A DNA stretch of 22,482 bases, from NCBI GenBank assembly GCA_018376535.1, contig JAHABC010000022.1, forward strand, positions 1-22,482. Reading direction: 5' to 3'. Origin of the DNA: Ruminococcus sp. (lineage in GTDB: Bacteria > Bacillota > Clostridia > Oscillospirales > Ruminococcaceae). Numbering within the stretch: the first letter of the stretch is position 1; every line of letters begins with the position of its first letter. Below are positions 1-7,093 of this stretch, piece after piece. The notes beneath the pieces were generated by a model that saw only the letters and a program-made list of their open reading frames with translations, made no database searches and was not told the origin of the DNA. Position numbers and translations under genes: made by a program.

Positions 1-208
1 TATGTGGTTTAAAAGGTCTATTAAATGTCTATAGTTTATACAGTTAAGATTGTTTTTCTTCGATGTTATGTGGTTTGTAAGGTCTATTAAATGTCTATAA
101 TTTTTACTGATAGAGTGATTCTCTTTTTTTTATTTTTTGTGTATTTTAGATTTTTTTTAATATCTATGGTTTGTTCAGGTAGGATTGATTTTTCTTGATG
201 TTATGTGC
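1..208. repeat. Degenerate iteron-like repeat array upstream of origin
   Basis: Positions 1-40 and 67-106 are direct copies that match at 36 of 40 bases. A third, more diverged copy covers about 160-208; it shares the following TTTTTCTT(C)GATGTTATGTG stretch with 53-72. Each copy contains an iteron-like core starting with GTCTAT or ATCTAT, at 27, 93 and 162, so the spacing is 66 and 69 bp, close to three times the 22-bp spacing of the main iterons. I infer a secondary Rep-binding or copy-control region. No gene is visible in 1-603. Confidence 0.6.
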
Positions 209-305
209 TTTCCGTTTTTTTTTATACCTAAATGGTTTTGAAATTCAAGCAAACAATGAGCAAAAATTATCCGAAAAAAGAAAAAAAAAATTGCGGTCCT
301 GTTAG

Positions 306-351
306 CTTGTTTTATATACATGTTTTATAAACTTGTTTTATGCTTGTTTTA
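306..351. other. AT-rich 13-mer-like repeats, candidate origin unwinding element
   Basis: Four copies of a CTTGTTTTAT-like word start at 306, 319, 332 and 343; the first three are exactly 13 bp apart and the last is partial. Tandem AT-rich 13-mers beside iterons are the usual unwinding element of iteron-controlled origins. A small GC-rich hairpin (CGTCG at 375-379, CGACG at 384-388) separates them from the iterons. The role is inferred from layout; no convincing DnaA box was found. Confidence 0.55.
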
Positions 352-394
352 GAGCCCGTGAACCCACATAGGTACGTCGATTGCGACGCGTAAC

Positions 395-531
395 ATCTAT
401 AGTTTGTCACGTAAAGTCTATAGTTTGTCATTTGAACATCTATAGTTTGTCATAGTAAGGTCTATAGTTTGTCACGGTAATATCTATGGGTTGTCATACG
501 AAAATCTATGGTTTGTCGGCGTAACATCTAT
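395..531 (+). repeat. Iterons of the replication origin
   Basis: The core ATCTATAGTTTGTCA or a close variant starts at 395, 416, 438, 460, 482 and 504, with a half copy at 526. The spacing is 21 or 22 bp throughout, so all copies face the same side of the helix. Copies at 395 and 438 are identical; 416 and 460 differ only in the first base; 482 and 504 are more diverged. This arrangement directly ahead of a Rep_3-type initiator gene is the standard binding array for Rep monomers at the replication origin. Confidence 0.93.
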
Positions 532-569
532 TTTTAAATCTTGACTTTTAGATGTTACGATGATACAAT
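521..569 (+). promoter_or_regulatory. rep promoter inside an iteron-derived inverted repeat
   Basis: A -35 box TTGACT (541-546) and a -10 box TACAAT (564-569) are 17 bp apart. The inverted repeat GTAACATCTA (521-530) / TAGATGTTAC (549-558) flanks the -35 box, and its left arm is the last half-iteron. In Rep_3 plasmids the Rep dimer binds such an inverted repeat to repress its own gene, and autorepression is the likely function here. The rep ribosome site AGAAGG is at 592-597. Confidence 0.72.
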
Positions 570-603
570 ATAGATATCATAGATATTAGAAAGAAGGTAA
601 ATT

Positions 604-2010
604 ATGGATGAAAAAAAATGGATTGAAAAGGCAAATTATTTGAACGCTATGATATCTAAAGATATGAGTTTAACAGAACTTAGATTTTTTTGCTTATATC
701 TTTCTAAGATTAATGCTAGAGATGTCAGTACTAGAGATGTAAAGATACCTTTATCCGACTTTGAAAAAATATTTGGAGTCACTTTGCATACTACTCATTT
801 AAGAAATGCTATCCGTAAGATTATGTCCCGTACGGTAGTTGTTTACGATGATGACAATGAGGATATCTTGACGCTATATAGCAGATTTAGGTATAAAAGA
901 GATAATGTAAGATTTATAGAGGTTTCTTGTAATGATAAAATTTTACCATATCTTTTTGATTTGAAAAAAAATTATACTTCTTATATGCTCAAAAATATAA
1001 TAAAGTTGAACTCCGTGGCAAAAATAAGGTTCTATGAGGTTATGAAACAGTATGAAAAACTTGGTGGTATTAGGTTAGAGTTGGGTGTTCTTCAAAAAAT
1101 GATATCCGTTAGTGTGACAGAATTTAGAAACTTTAGGCAAACTCAATTAGAACCTATCATTAAAGATATTAATGAGTATACTGATATTGTAGTATCTTAT
1201 GAGAAAAATTTATCTTGTAGGAAGGTCGTAGCCTTGACTTTTACCATTCAAAATAAAAAAGATTTGGCTACTATCGTTGAGAATGATAGTAAATCTACAG
1301 GTGATGCGGTTCAAAGTCTTTACTATAAGTGCGATGAGGCTTACACTATCAAGCAGTTGACTACACTTATGGATTATATAGACAACTCTGGAATTAAGTT
1401 AAATGTTAGTACAGATAGATATATATATTCCGTATATGCTAATATCAAAGTGGAGGATAATAAGATAAATAATCTGTTTAAGTATACTTGGGCCATAGTT
1501 AAAAAACAGATAAATGATTATATTTTTGCTCCAAATTTAAAAAATTCCGAAAAAAATGATGACGAACTTACTAAAAGTAACTATAACGTTTCTAGTTTAT
1601 CTGATTGGCTCTATACTACAGAAAGTCTTTCTATTGAAGAAGTAAGGGAAGATATTGAAACTCAAGTTGAATTACCGCAAGAAACATCTAATGAAATTAC
1701 AGAAACTCTTGAAATTCCTCATAGCTATGTTGATAACAACACTTCTATTCAAGATACTTCTTTTAATGAGTTTCCAGTCATAAAGTTTAAGTTCTTTTAT
1801 GATGAAATAGAGAAATCTTTTGTAAGTTTTAGTAGCTGTTGTCGATTACAAGCTCTACTGGAAAAAAAATATAATAAAGATAACACTTTTTGGCTATTGG
1901 AAGAACCCTTTACTCAGGAACAAATTATAAGTTTGATATTTGAAAGACATAAAATTATAATTGAACCTGTAGAACGTCTATCATTTAATCAAGAAGTCTA
2001 TGGTGTATAA
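604..2010 (+). CDS. Rep_3-family (RepB-like) plasmid replication initiator
   Basis: Initiator protein of 468 residues that would bind the iterons just upstream and open the origin. Residues about 5-220 look like the twin winged-helix Rep_3 (Initiator Rep protein) domain. The signature stretch runs from about residue 120 (LNSVAKIRFYEVMKQYEKL) to LEPIIKDINEYTDIVVSYE near 180-200, matching the family pattern of a helix ending in a tyrosine-rich turn followed by EIN..TDI. The remaining 240 residues are a long, acidic extension with no domain I recognise, so the protein is longer than typical Rep_3 initiators (about 230-350 residues). The ATG at 604 follows AGAAGG at suitable spacing. Codon use is very AT-rich. 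Family assignment is firm from motif and context; copy-number behaviour is unknown. Confidence 0.92.
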   Translation: MDEKKWIEKANYLNAMISKDMSLTELRFFCLYLSKINARDVSTRDVKIPLSDFEKIFGVTLHTTHLRNAIRKIMSRTVVVYDDDNEDILTLYSRFRYKRDNVRFIEVSCNDKILPYLFDLKKNYTSYMLKNIIKLNSVAKIRFYEVMKQYEKLGGIRLELGVLQKMISVSVTEFRNFRQTQLEPIIKDINEYTDIVVSYEKNLSCRKVVALTFTIQNKKDLATIVENDSKSTGDAVQSLYYKCDEAYTIKQLTTLMDYIDNSGIKLNVSTDRYIYSVYANIKVEDNKINNLFKYTWAIVKKQINDYIFAPNLKNSEKNDDELTKSNYNVSSLSDWLYTTESLSIEEVREDIETQVELPQETSNEITETLEIPHSYVDNNTSIQDTSFNEFPVIKFKFFYDEIEKSFVSFSSCCRLQALLEKKYNKDNTFWLLEEPFTQEQIISLIFERHKIIIEPVERLSFNQEVYGV

Positions 2011-2040
2011 GTTTTTACTTATACACTTTATTTTATTTTA
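2003..2040 (+). terminator. Terminator overlapping the rep stop codon
   Basis: A perfect 9-bp stem, GTGTATAAG (2003-2011) and CTTATACAC (2018-2026), encloses a 6-base loop and is followed by a T-rich tail. The left arm contains the rep stop codon. It separates rep transcription from parAB. Confidence 0.75.
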
Positions 2041-2063
2041 AATTTATACTCAATTGGTGTACG

Positions 2064-2092
2064 TTGACTATTTTGTATCGATATGTTATAAT
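2064..2092 (+). promoter_or_regulatory. parAB promoter
   Basis: TTGACT at 2064-2069 and a consensus TATAAT at 2087-2092 are separated by 17 bp. The parA ribosome site AAAAGGAG (2121-2128) lies about 30 bp downstream. Confidence 0.8.
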
Positions 2093-2136
2093 ATTCAATT
2101 AAGAGGTAATTTGGTAATAAAAAAGGAGTTATTGTT

Positions 2137-2910
2137 ATGTCAAAAATTATAGCCATTGCAAATCAAAAGGGTGGAGTAGGTAAAACTACTACTGCTATGA
2201 ATCTAGGTGTTGCTTTACAGTTATTAGGAAAAAGAGTTCTTTTAATCGATTTTGATACTCAGGCTAACCTATCAGAATATTTGGGTTTTGAAAATAATGA
2301 TGATATTACTACTATATCCGATTTAATGATGTGCATTATATCGCATCAAAAACCTATTATTAAGGAAAGTATCCAACATAGTGAGGCTAATGGTATCGAT
2401 TATATACCATCGGATTTGAACCTTGCTAGTGTTGAAAATTATCTATCAGGAACTTTTTCTAAGGAAACCGTCTTGAAAAGAGTTATTGGCAGTAGTGATA
2501 TAGTTTCATCTTATGACTACGTTTTCATAGATTGCCCTCCTACTTTGGCTATATTATTGATTAATGCTCTTGCAGTTTGTGATAAAGTATTAATTCCAGT
2601 ACAGACTCAAAAGTTTGCTTATGATGGAATATCTAAGTTATATGAAGTCTTTGACCAAGTTAAAGAAGTTCTAAATCCTAAGATTGAAATTTGTGGCATA
2701 GTTCCAACTATGGTGGATAATACTAATATGAGTAAGGAAGTATTACAACTTCTACAAGATAATTATAATAATATTATCTTTGATACTTATATCCCACGTT
2801 CTACAGAGGCATCTAAGAGTACTAAAAGTAAAAAAAGTCTATGCTTGAGCACTTCTAAATTGGGAACGGCTTATCAACAGTTAGCTAAAGAGTTTGTCTG
2901 TAAGGAGTAA
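2137..2910 (+). CDS. parA: ParA-family partition ATPase
   Basis: Partition ATPase of 257 residues that, with the ParB encoded 3 bp downstream, segregates this replicon at division by cycling on and off the nucleoid. The deviant Walker A motif KGGVGKTT is at residues 11-18, the Walker A' aspartates are in LLIDFDTQANLS (D38, D40), and Walker B is YVFIDCPP with D132. It lacks an N-terminal DNA-binding extension, so it belongs to the small, Soj-like type that does not normally act as a direct repressor of its own promoter. The start follows AAAAGGAG at 8-bp spacing. Length and motifs are normal for the family. Confidence 0.95.
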   Translation: MSKIIAIANQKGGVGKTTTAMNLGVALQLLGKRVLLIDFDTQANLSEYLGFENNDDITTISDLMMCIISHQKPIIKESIQHSEANGIDYIPSDLNLASVENYLSGTFSKETVLKRVIGSSDIVSSYDYVFIDCPPTLAILLINALAVCDKVLIPVQTQKFAYDGISKLYEVFDQVKEVLNPKIEICGIVPTMVDNTNMSKEVLQLLQDNYNNIIFDTYIPRSTEASKSTKSKKSLCLSTSKLGTAYQQLAKEFVCKE

Positions 2911-2913
2911 TCT

Positions 2914-3846
2914 ATGTCTAAATTTAATTTTAATGGAATACTAACTCAAAATAATCAAATTAAAGAGTTGCCTATAGAAATATTAGTGCCATATCATAAT
3001 CATCAGTTTAGATTGTACTCTGGTGAACGTTTAGACGATTTAGTACAGAGCATTAGACAGAATGGCATATTAAATCCTATAATAGTTCAACCTTTACATG
3101 ATGGTTCTAAGTATGAAATACTTTCGGGACACAACAGAGTTGAAGGTGCTAAAATCGTTGGTTTGGAATATATCCCTGCTTTGATTAAAGAAAATCTCTC
3201 TCCAGATGAGGCTGAAATATATGTTATTGAAACTAATCTGTTACAGCGTGGCTTCAACGATTTATTGATTTCTGAACAGGCTAGTGTTCTTAAAGTGCAA
3301 CATTCTAAGATGTTTTCTCAAGGTAAACGCAACGATATAATCGCAGAGTTGCAACGTTTGGAAAGTGGAACAACTTCTTCCCCATTGGGGAAGAAGTTAG
3401 TTGGGGATACTTCTTTAAGCAAAGTCGGAAATGAATATGGACTATCTAAAAATACTGTCGCTAGATTGTTAAGAGTAAACTATCTAATTCAGCCATTTAA
3501 AGATATGCTTGACGATAAAACTCTCCCTTTAAGAGTTGGTGTGGAACTCTCTTATATATCTAATGATGTTCAAAATGTTATCTATGAGATAGTATCTAAG
3601 TATGGTAAGAAGATTGATATAAAACTTTCTAAAAATCTTAGAAGTGCTTTTAAGGATAATAATACTTCATTCGATTTTCTTGAAAGTCTAATAGTTGATG
3701 ATAAGAAATCTAATAGTCGTACTAAGGTTAAGGTATCGATAGACAAAGATGTCTTTTCAAAATACTTTGACAAAAAAACTTCTAATGATGAAGTTGCTGA
3801 AACTATCCAAAAGGCTTTAGATATGTATTTTTCAAATAATAATTAA
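2914..3846 (+). CDS. parB: ParB-family partition protein
   Basis: Centromere-binding partner of ParA, 310 residues. The N-terminal ParB/Srx-type CTP-binding fold runs from about residue 20: the GHNR version of box II is at 72-75 and the ETNLLQRGF box at 106-114. A helix-turn-helix lies at about 166-190 (SLSKVGNEYGLSKNTVARL), and a C-terminal dimerisation tail follows. Residues 150-166, between the helical region and the helix-turn-helix, form an unusual SGTTSSPLGKK insert whose DNA is a perfect palindrome (3372-3398). Only 3 bp separate it from parA, so the two are co-transcribed and probably translationally coupled. The ribosome site AAGGAG sits at the parA stop codon. The parS site is not identified with certainty. 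Confidence 0.93.
   Translation: MSKFNFNGILTQNNQIKELPIEILVPYHNHQFRLYSGERLDDLVQSIRQNGILNPIIVQPLHDGSKYEILSGHNRVEGAKIVGLEYIPALIKENLSPDEAEIYVIETNLLQRGFNDLLISEQASVLKVQHSKMFSQGKRNDIIAELQRLESGTTSSPLGKKLVGDTSLSKVGNEYGLSKNTVARLLRVNYLIQPFKDMLDDKTLPLRVGVELSYISNDVQNVIYEIVSKYGKKIDIKLSKNLRSAFKDNNTSFDFLESLIVDDKKSNSRTKVKVSIDKDVFSKYFDKKTSNDEVAETIQKALDMYFSNNN
3372..3398. repeat. Perfect 12-bp palindrome inside parB
   Basis: AACTTCTTCCCC (3372-3383) and GGGGAAGAAGTT (3387-3398) are exact reverse complements around the 3-base spacer ATT. It is the longest tightly spaced palindrome I noticed within a gene in this window, and it is more GC-rich than the gene around it. A further partial copy of the right arm (GGGGA) follows at 3403-3407. 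It could be a parS-like site, an mRNA hairpin or the scar of a small mobile repeat; the sequence does not decide. Confidence 0.8.
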
Positions 3847-4019
3847 TAGATAATAAATAATAATTTATAGTTCCATAGTGTACAAGATTACCCATCAAAC
3901 CACATAAATACGAGATATGCTTTTAGTCGATAATAAGAAATCTAATATTGGTATTATATTTTGGTATCAAAAGTCAATTATTTAGTGTCAATGATTTGTC
4001 AATGTAAGCTATTGGACAA
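3847..4019. other. Intergenic segment with parB fragment copy and possible operator
   Basis: The 296 bp between parB and the amidohydrolase holds no gene. At 3924-3947 it carries a copy of parB positions 3692-3715 matching at 22 of 24 bases, the remnant of a local duplication. Further on, GTCAA words at 3972, 3987 and 3998 precede an imperfect palindrome, TTGTCAAT (3996-4003) with ATTGGACAA (4011-4019), just upstream of the promoter at 4034. That is a plausible activator or repressor site, but this is inference. Confidence 0.45.
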
Positions 4020-4033
4020 TTGCCCTTAAATTA

Positions 4034-4062
4034 TTGATTTTTTCTATATCTATTGCTATAAT
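4034..4062 (+). promoter_or_regulatory. Promoter of the hydantoin-type catabolic cassette
   Basis: TTGATT (4034-4039) and TATAAT (4057-4062) are 17 bp apart. The untranslated leader would be about 75 bases and ends in the ribosome site GAGAGGT before the ATG at 4143. Confidence 0.72.
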
Positions 4063-4142
4063 ATAGACAGTTACAGAGAACAAATATCCGGATAATAAAT
4101 TCACTGTAAGATACTAATCGTGTTATAAGAGAGGTAATTGTT

Positions 4143-4880
4143 ATGGCTGAAAATAAAGATTTCAAGTTTGTGGATAACTATGAGTTTGATGAAGAACTCT
4201 TAAAGAAGGCTTTTGCAGAAGCAAGAGAAATATATAAAGAACGCGGTTTTATGCGTAAGATGGGTTTTGGTAAAGCTCCAGCAATCACAACTGTTGATAT
4301 GGCTAAGGCTTGGATGAGTGAAGGTCACCCTTTTACTTGTAACCACTCCGAAGAAGTTTGTGCTGAGGCTTTAAAAGTTCTTGAGGCTGGTAGAAAATCA
4401 GGTGTTCCTATTTTCCATACAACCACTGGTTTCTTAGGTGAGGCTCAGATGGACCTTCCAAGATGGGACGAAAAGATTCCTCTTACAACACTTGATATCA
4501 ATAGTGAATGGATGGAAATCGACCCTAAGTTAAAGCCACTTCCAGAAGAACCAGTAATTCACAAGAAGTTTGCATCTAACTTCTTTGGTACACATCTAGC
4601 ACAGACACTTAACTATCTTGGTGTTGATACTCTTATAGTAATGGGTGCTACTGCTTGTGCTTGTGTTAGACACACTGTAATGGATTCTACAGGTTACGGC
4701 TTTAAAACAATAGTTCCAGAAGGAACTGTAGGCGACCGTGTTCCTGGTGTAGTTGAATGGAATCTTTTTGATATGGAAGCTAAGTTCTGCGATGTTGTTC
4801 CTGTAGATGAGGTTGTAAAGTATCTTGAGGGTATTGACTCATCTGTATATACAAAACACGCAAGAAAATACGATAAGTAA
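4143..4880 (+). CDS. Isochorismatase-family amidohydrolase, probable N-carbamoylsarcosine amidase type
   Basis: Cytoplasmic hydrolase of the isochorismatase-like fold, 245 residues. The expected catalytic triad is present: D52 in TTVDMAKAWM, K141 in IHKKFASNFFGT, and nucleophile C174 in GATACACVRHT, followed by the normal MDSTGYGFKTIVPEG strand. Of the family, N-carbamoylsarcosine amidohydrolase fits best because the next two genes encode a hydantoinase whose product would be an N-carbamoyl amino acid; this enzyme would release the amino acid, CO2 and ammonia. Other ureido or amide substrates are possible. An N-terminal stretch of about 45 residues precedes the first core strand, also seen in this subgroup. 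It is the first gene of the cassette. The substrate is inferred from context, the fold from motifs. Confidence 0.82.
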   Translation: MAENKDFKFVDNYEFDEELLKKAFAEAREIYKERGFMRKMGFGKAPAITTVDMAKAWMSEGHPFTCNHSEEVCAEALKVLEAGRKSGVPIFHTTTGFLGEAQMDLPRWDEKIPLTTLDINSEWMEIDPKLKPLPEEPVIHKKFASNFFGTHLAQTLNYLGVDTLIVMGATACACVRHTVMDSTGYGFKTIVPEGTVGDRVPGVVEWNLFDMEAKFCDVVPVDEVVKYLEGIDSSVYTKHARKYDK

Positions 4881-4889
4881 TAATAAGTT

Positions 4890-4917
4890 TTGATTATTTA
4901 CATATATTCAATATAAA
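4890..4917 (+). promoter_or_regulatory. Candidate hyuA promoter
   Basis: TTGATT (4890-4895) and TATAAA (4912-4917) are separated by 16 bp. If used, the transcript would start near 4924 and carry the hairpin at 4936-4966 in its leader. Both boxes are imperfect. Confidence 0.4.
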
Positions 4918-4935
4918 TCTAATATCTTTGTAGAC

Positions 4936-4966
4936 AATGGTGTCCAATAGTTTTTTGGGCACCATT
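4936..4966 (+). terminator. Intergenic hairpin ahead of hyuA
   Basis: AATGGTGTCC (4936-4945) pairs with GGGCACCATT (4957-4966), 10 bp including one G-U pair, around an 11-base T-rich loop. A weak T-rich tail, ATCTTTATTT, follows. The hyuA ribosome site AAGGAG starts only 15 bp after the stem, leaving no room for a promoter in between. It is therefore a leaky terminator, an attenuator or an RNA-processing hairpin inside the hyuA leader. Confidence 0.6.
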
Positions 4967-4994
4967 ATCTTTATTTAAAGAAGGAGTGAACGGT

Positions 4995-7073
4995 ATGAAA
5001 AGAATAGGCGTTGATGTAGGTGGTACGTTTACAGACTTTATATATGTAGACGATAATGGAAAGATTGAAGTGTATAAGACTTCAACTACTCCACATGACC
5101 CATCAATCGGTATGATGGAAGGTATAAACGCAATTTGCGATAAACTTAATATTAAACATAATGAAATTCAAGAAATCTTTCATGGTACTACTATTGCTAC
5201 TAATATGGTTCTTGAACACAAGGGTGCAAGAGCAGGTATGATTACTACTAAGGGATATAGAGATATTATTCATATTGCACGTCATAAACGACCTACAAAC
5301 TTCTCTATTGTGGAAGATATTCCTTGGCAAAAATATCCCGTATGCCAAAGACGTGACAGATATGTGGTTTCGGAACGTGTCGTCGCTCCTGATGGTGCAG
5401 AACTTATTCCACTTGATGAAGATGAAGTAAGAAACGCTGTAAGAAAAATGAAAGCCGACAAAGTCGAGGCAATTGCAGTTTGCTTTTTATTCTCATTCTT
5501 GAACCCTGCACACGAACAAAGAGTAAAAGAAATTATTAAGGAAGAATATCCAGAAGTTTATATCTCTTTGAGTTCCGAGGTTTTACCTCAATTTAGAGAG
5601 TACGAACGTTTTACTACTACTGGTCTTAATGCTTATATAGGTCCTACAACTGCTAAGTATATCAAGCAACTTGAAAAGACTTTGAAAGAACAAGGTTATA
5701 CTGCAAAAGTACATTTAATGCAATCGTTTGGAGGAGTAGCATCTGCACAAGCGGCTCAAGAGAAGCCAGTAAACTTGTTACTATCTGGTCCAGTTGGAGG
5801 CGTTCTTGGTGCAATTTGGACTACTAAACTTACTGATATTAACAATGTTATCACTTTGGATATCGGTGGTACATCAGCAGATATTTCAGTACTTGCAGAT
5901 TTACAACCTAGTATGAAACATATCTTAGATACTAAGGTTGGTGGCTATTCTGCTATGGTTCCTATGATTGATGTTGGTACTATCGGTGCTGGTGGTGGTT
6001 CTATGGCGTATATCGATGAGGGTGGTTTCTTTAGAGTTGGTCCTCAAAGTGCTGGAGCTGTTCCGGGTCCTGCTTGTTATGATAGAGGTGGTCAAGAACC
6101 TACCGTTTCCGATGCGAATATCATTCTTGGTAGACTTGGTACTAAACTTCTTGGTGGTCGTATGGAAATTAAACCAGAACTTGCTGAAAAAGCTATCATG
6201 GATAAGGTTGGAACTCCACTTGGTAAGGACTTGTATCAATCTGCTTTGGGCATTATAGACGTTATGAATAATAACATGATTCAAGAGATAGAAAAAGAAA
6301 GTATTAGACGTGGTTTCGACCCTCGTGAGTTCGCTCTATTTGCTTGTGGTGGTGCAGGTTCATTACACGCTTGTTCCGTTGCTAGAGAACTTGGCATGAA
6401 AAATGTAATAGTTCCATTAAATCCAGGAGCTTTGTGTGCAGTGGGTCTTGTTAATACTGACCTTATGTATGACTTCTCTAAGACTGAAATGCAACTTTCA
6501 ACCAACATAAAGTTAGACGTTCTAAATGAAGATTATAAGGTTCTTGAAAAAGAAGCCTATGATAGATTAGTCGAAGATAATATGACTGATGATAAGATTG
6601 TTATTCAACGTGTTGCCGATTGTCGTTATGAAGGTCAAGGCTATGAAATGAGAGTTCCTGTAATCGGTGGTGAAGTTACTGAGGAAACTATTGAAAAGTT
6701 AAAAGATTCATTCCATGAAATTCATAAGAAACAGTTTGGTCGTTCATTCCGTCAAGTTGCCGTTGAAATAGTAAACATTCGTGTAATAGGCACTGGTAAA
6801 ATCGAGGATTTACAACCTATTAAGATTGAAAAGGGTAATGGTGATATCTCAGGTGCTGTAGTGGGCGAAAGACAAGTTACTTTTAAAGTCGATGGTCAAC
6901 CTAAACACATGATGACTAAGGTCTATGACAGAACTAAGTTCAAGGCTGGTGACGTTATATCTGGACCTGCAATTATTAATCAAATGGATACAACCATCGT
7001 TATTGAACCTGATTGTGTCGGAAATGTTAATGATTACGGCATTATAGTTATTGATATTAATGCTCAAGATTGA
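4995..7073 (+). CDS. hyuA: HyuA: ATP-dependent hydantoinase/oxoprolinase-family subunit A
   Basis: Large ATP-using subunit (692 residues) of a hydantoinase, N-methylhydantoinase or oxoprolinase-type enzyme, which hydrolyses the cyclic amide after phosphoryl activation. The N-terminal actin/HSP70-like ATPase signature GVDVGGTFTDF is at residues 5-15. The HGTTIATN block and the second phosphate loop LDIGGTSADISV (around D289) follow, then the glycine-rich GAGGGSMAYID and PGPACYDRGG blocks typical of Hydantoinase_A. Length is normal. The ATG at 4995 is preferred because AAGGAG (4981-4986) lies 8 bp ahead of it; an in-frame GTG at 4986 overlaps that site. hyuB follows after 20 bp. The exact ring substrate cannot be read from the sequence. 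Confidence 0.9.
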   Translation: MKRIGVDVGGTFTDFIYVDDNGKIEVYKTSTTPHDPSIGMMEGINAICDKLNIKHNEIQEIFHGTTIATNMVLEHKGARAGMITTKGYRDIIHIARHKRPTNFSIVEDIPWQKYPVCQRRDRYVVSERVVAPDGAELIPLDEDEVRNAVRKMKADKVEAIAVCFLFSFLNPAHEQRVKEIIKEEYPEVYISLSSEVLPQFREYERFTTTGLNAYIGPTTAKYIKQLEKTLKEQGYTAKVHLMQSFGGVASAQAAQEKPVNLLLSGPVGGVLGAIWTTKLTDINNVITLDIGGTSADISVLADLQPSMKHILDTKVGGYSAMVPMIDVGTIGAGGGSMAYIDEGGFFRVGPQSAGAVPGPACYDRGGQEPTVSDANIILGRLGTKLLGGRMEIKPELAEKAIMDKVGTPLGKDLYQSALGIIDVMNNNMIQEIEKESIRRGFDPREFALFACGGAGSLHACSVARELGMKNVIVPLNPGALCAVGLVNTDLMYDFSKTEMQLSTNIKLDVLNEDYKVLEKEAYDRLVEDNMTDDKIVIQRVADCRYEGQGYEMRVPVIGGEVTEETIEKLKDSFHEIHKKQFGRSFRQVAVEIVNIRVIGTGKIEDLQPIKIEKGNGDISGAVVGERQVTFKVDGQPKHMMTKVYDRTKFKAGDVISGPAIINQMDTTIVIEPDCVGNVNDYGIIVIDINAQD

Positions 7074-7093
7074 TTTGGAAAGGAATGATATAT

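Noticed and set aside
267..275. TTATCCGAA as a DnaA box
   Set aside because: Two mismatches to TTATCCACA, in the most AT-rich part of the window, and no second copy; not reported as a feature.
1..560. CRISPR array
   Set aside because: The 22-bp period with 15-bp cores and short near-constant spacers, directly before a Rep_3 gene, is an iteron array and not spacer-containing CRISPR repeats.
4063..4142. Riboswitch in the leader of the amidohydrolase gene
   Set aside because: The only pairing found is TTACAG (4071-4076) with CTGTAA (4104-4109) across a 27-base loop, and no known riboswitch core was recognised.
4986..4994. GTG at 4986 as hyuA start
   Set aside because: It overlaps the ribosome site AAGGAG itself; ATG 4995 is correctly spaced and begins exactly at the family's usual N-terminus.
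5925..6284. Minus-strand open frame of 119 codons inside hyuA, with another plus-strand frame at 5968-6258
   Set aside because: Both are shadows of hyuA: low-complexity serine/threonine- or valine/leucine-rich translations, no ribosome site, and conserved Hydantoinase_A motifs in the hyuA frame.
7070..7093. TTG at 7070 or ATG at 7085 as hyuB start
   Set aside because: TTG 7070 lies before the hyuA stop codon with no ribosome site, and ATG 7085 directly abuts AAAGGA; ATG 7094 has proper spacing.
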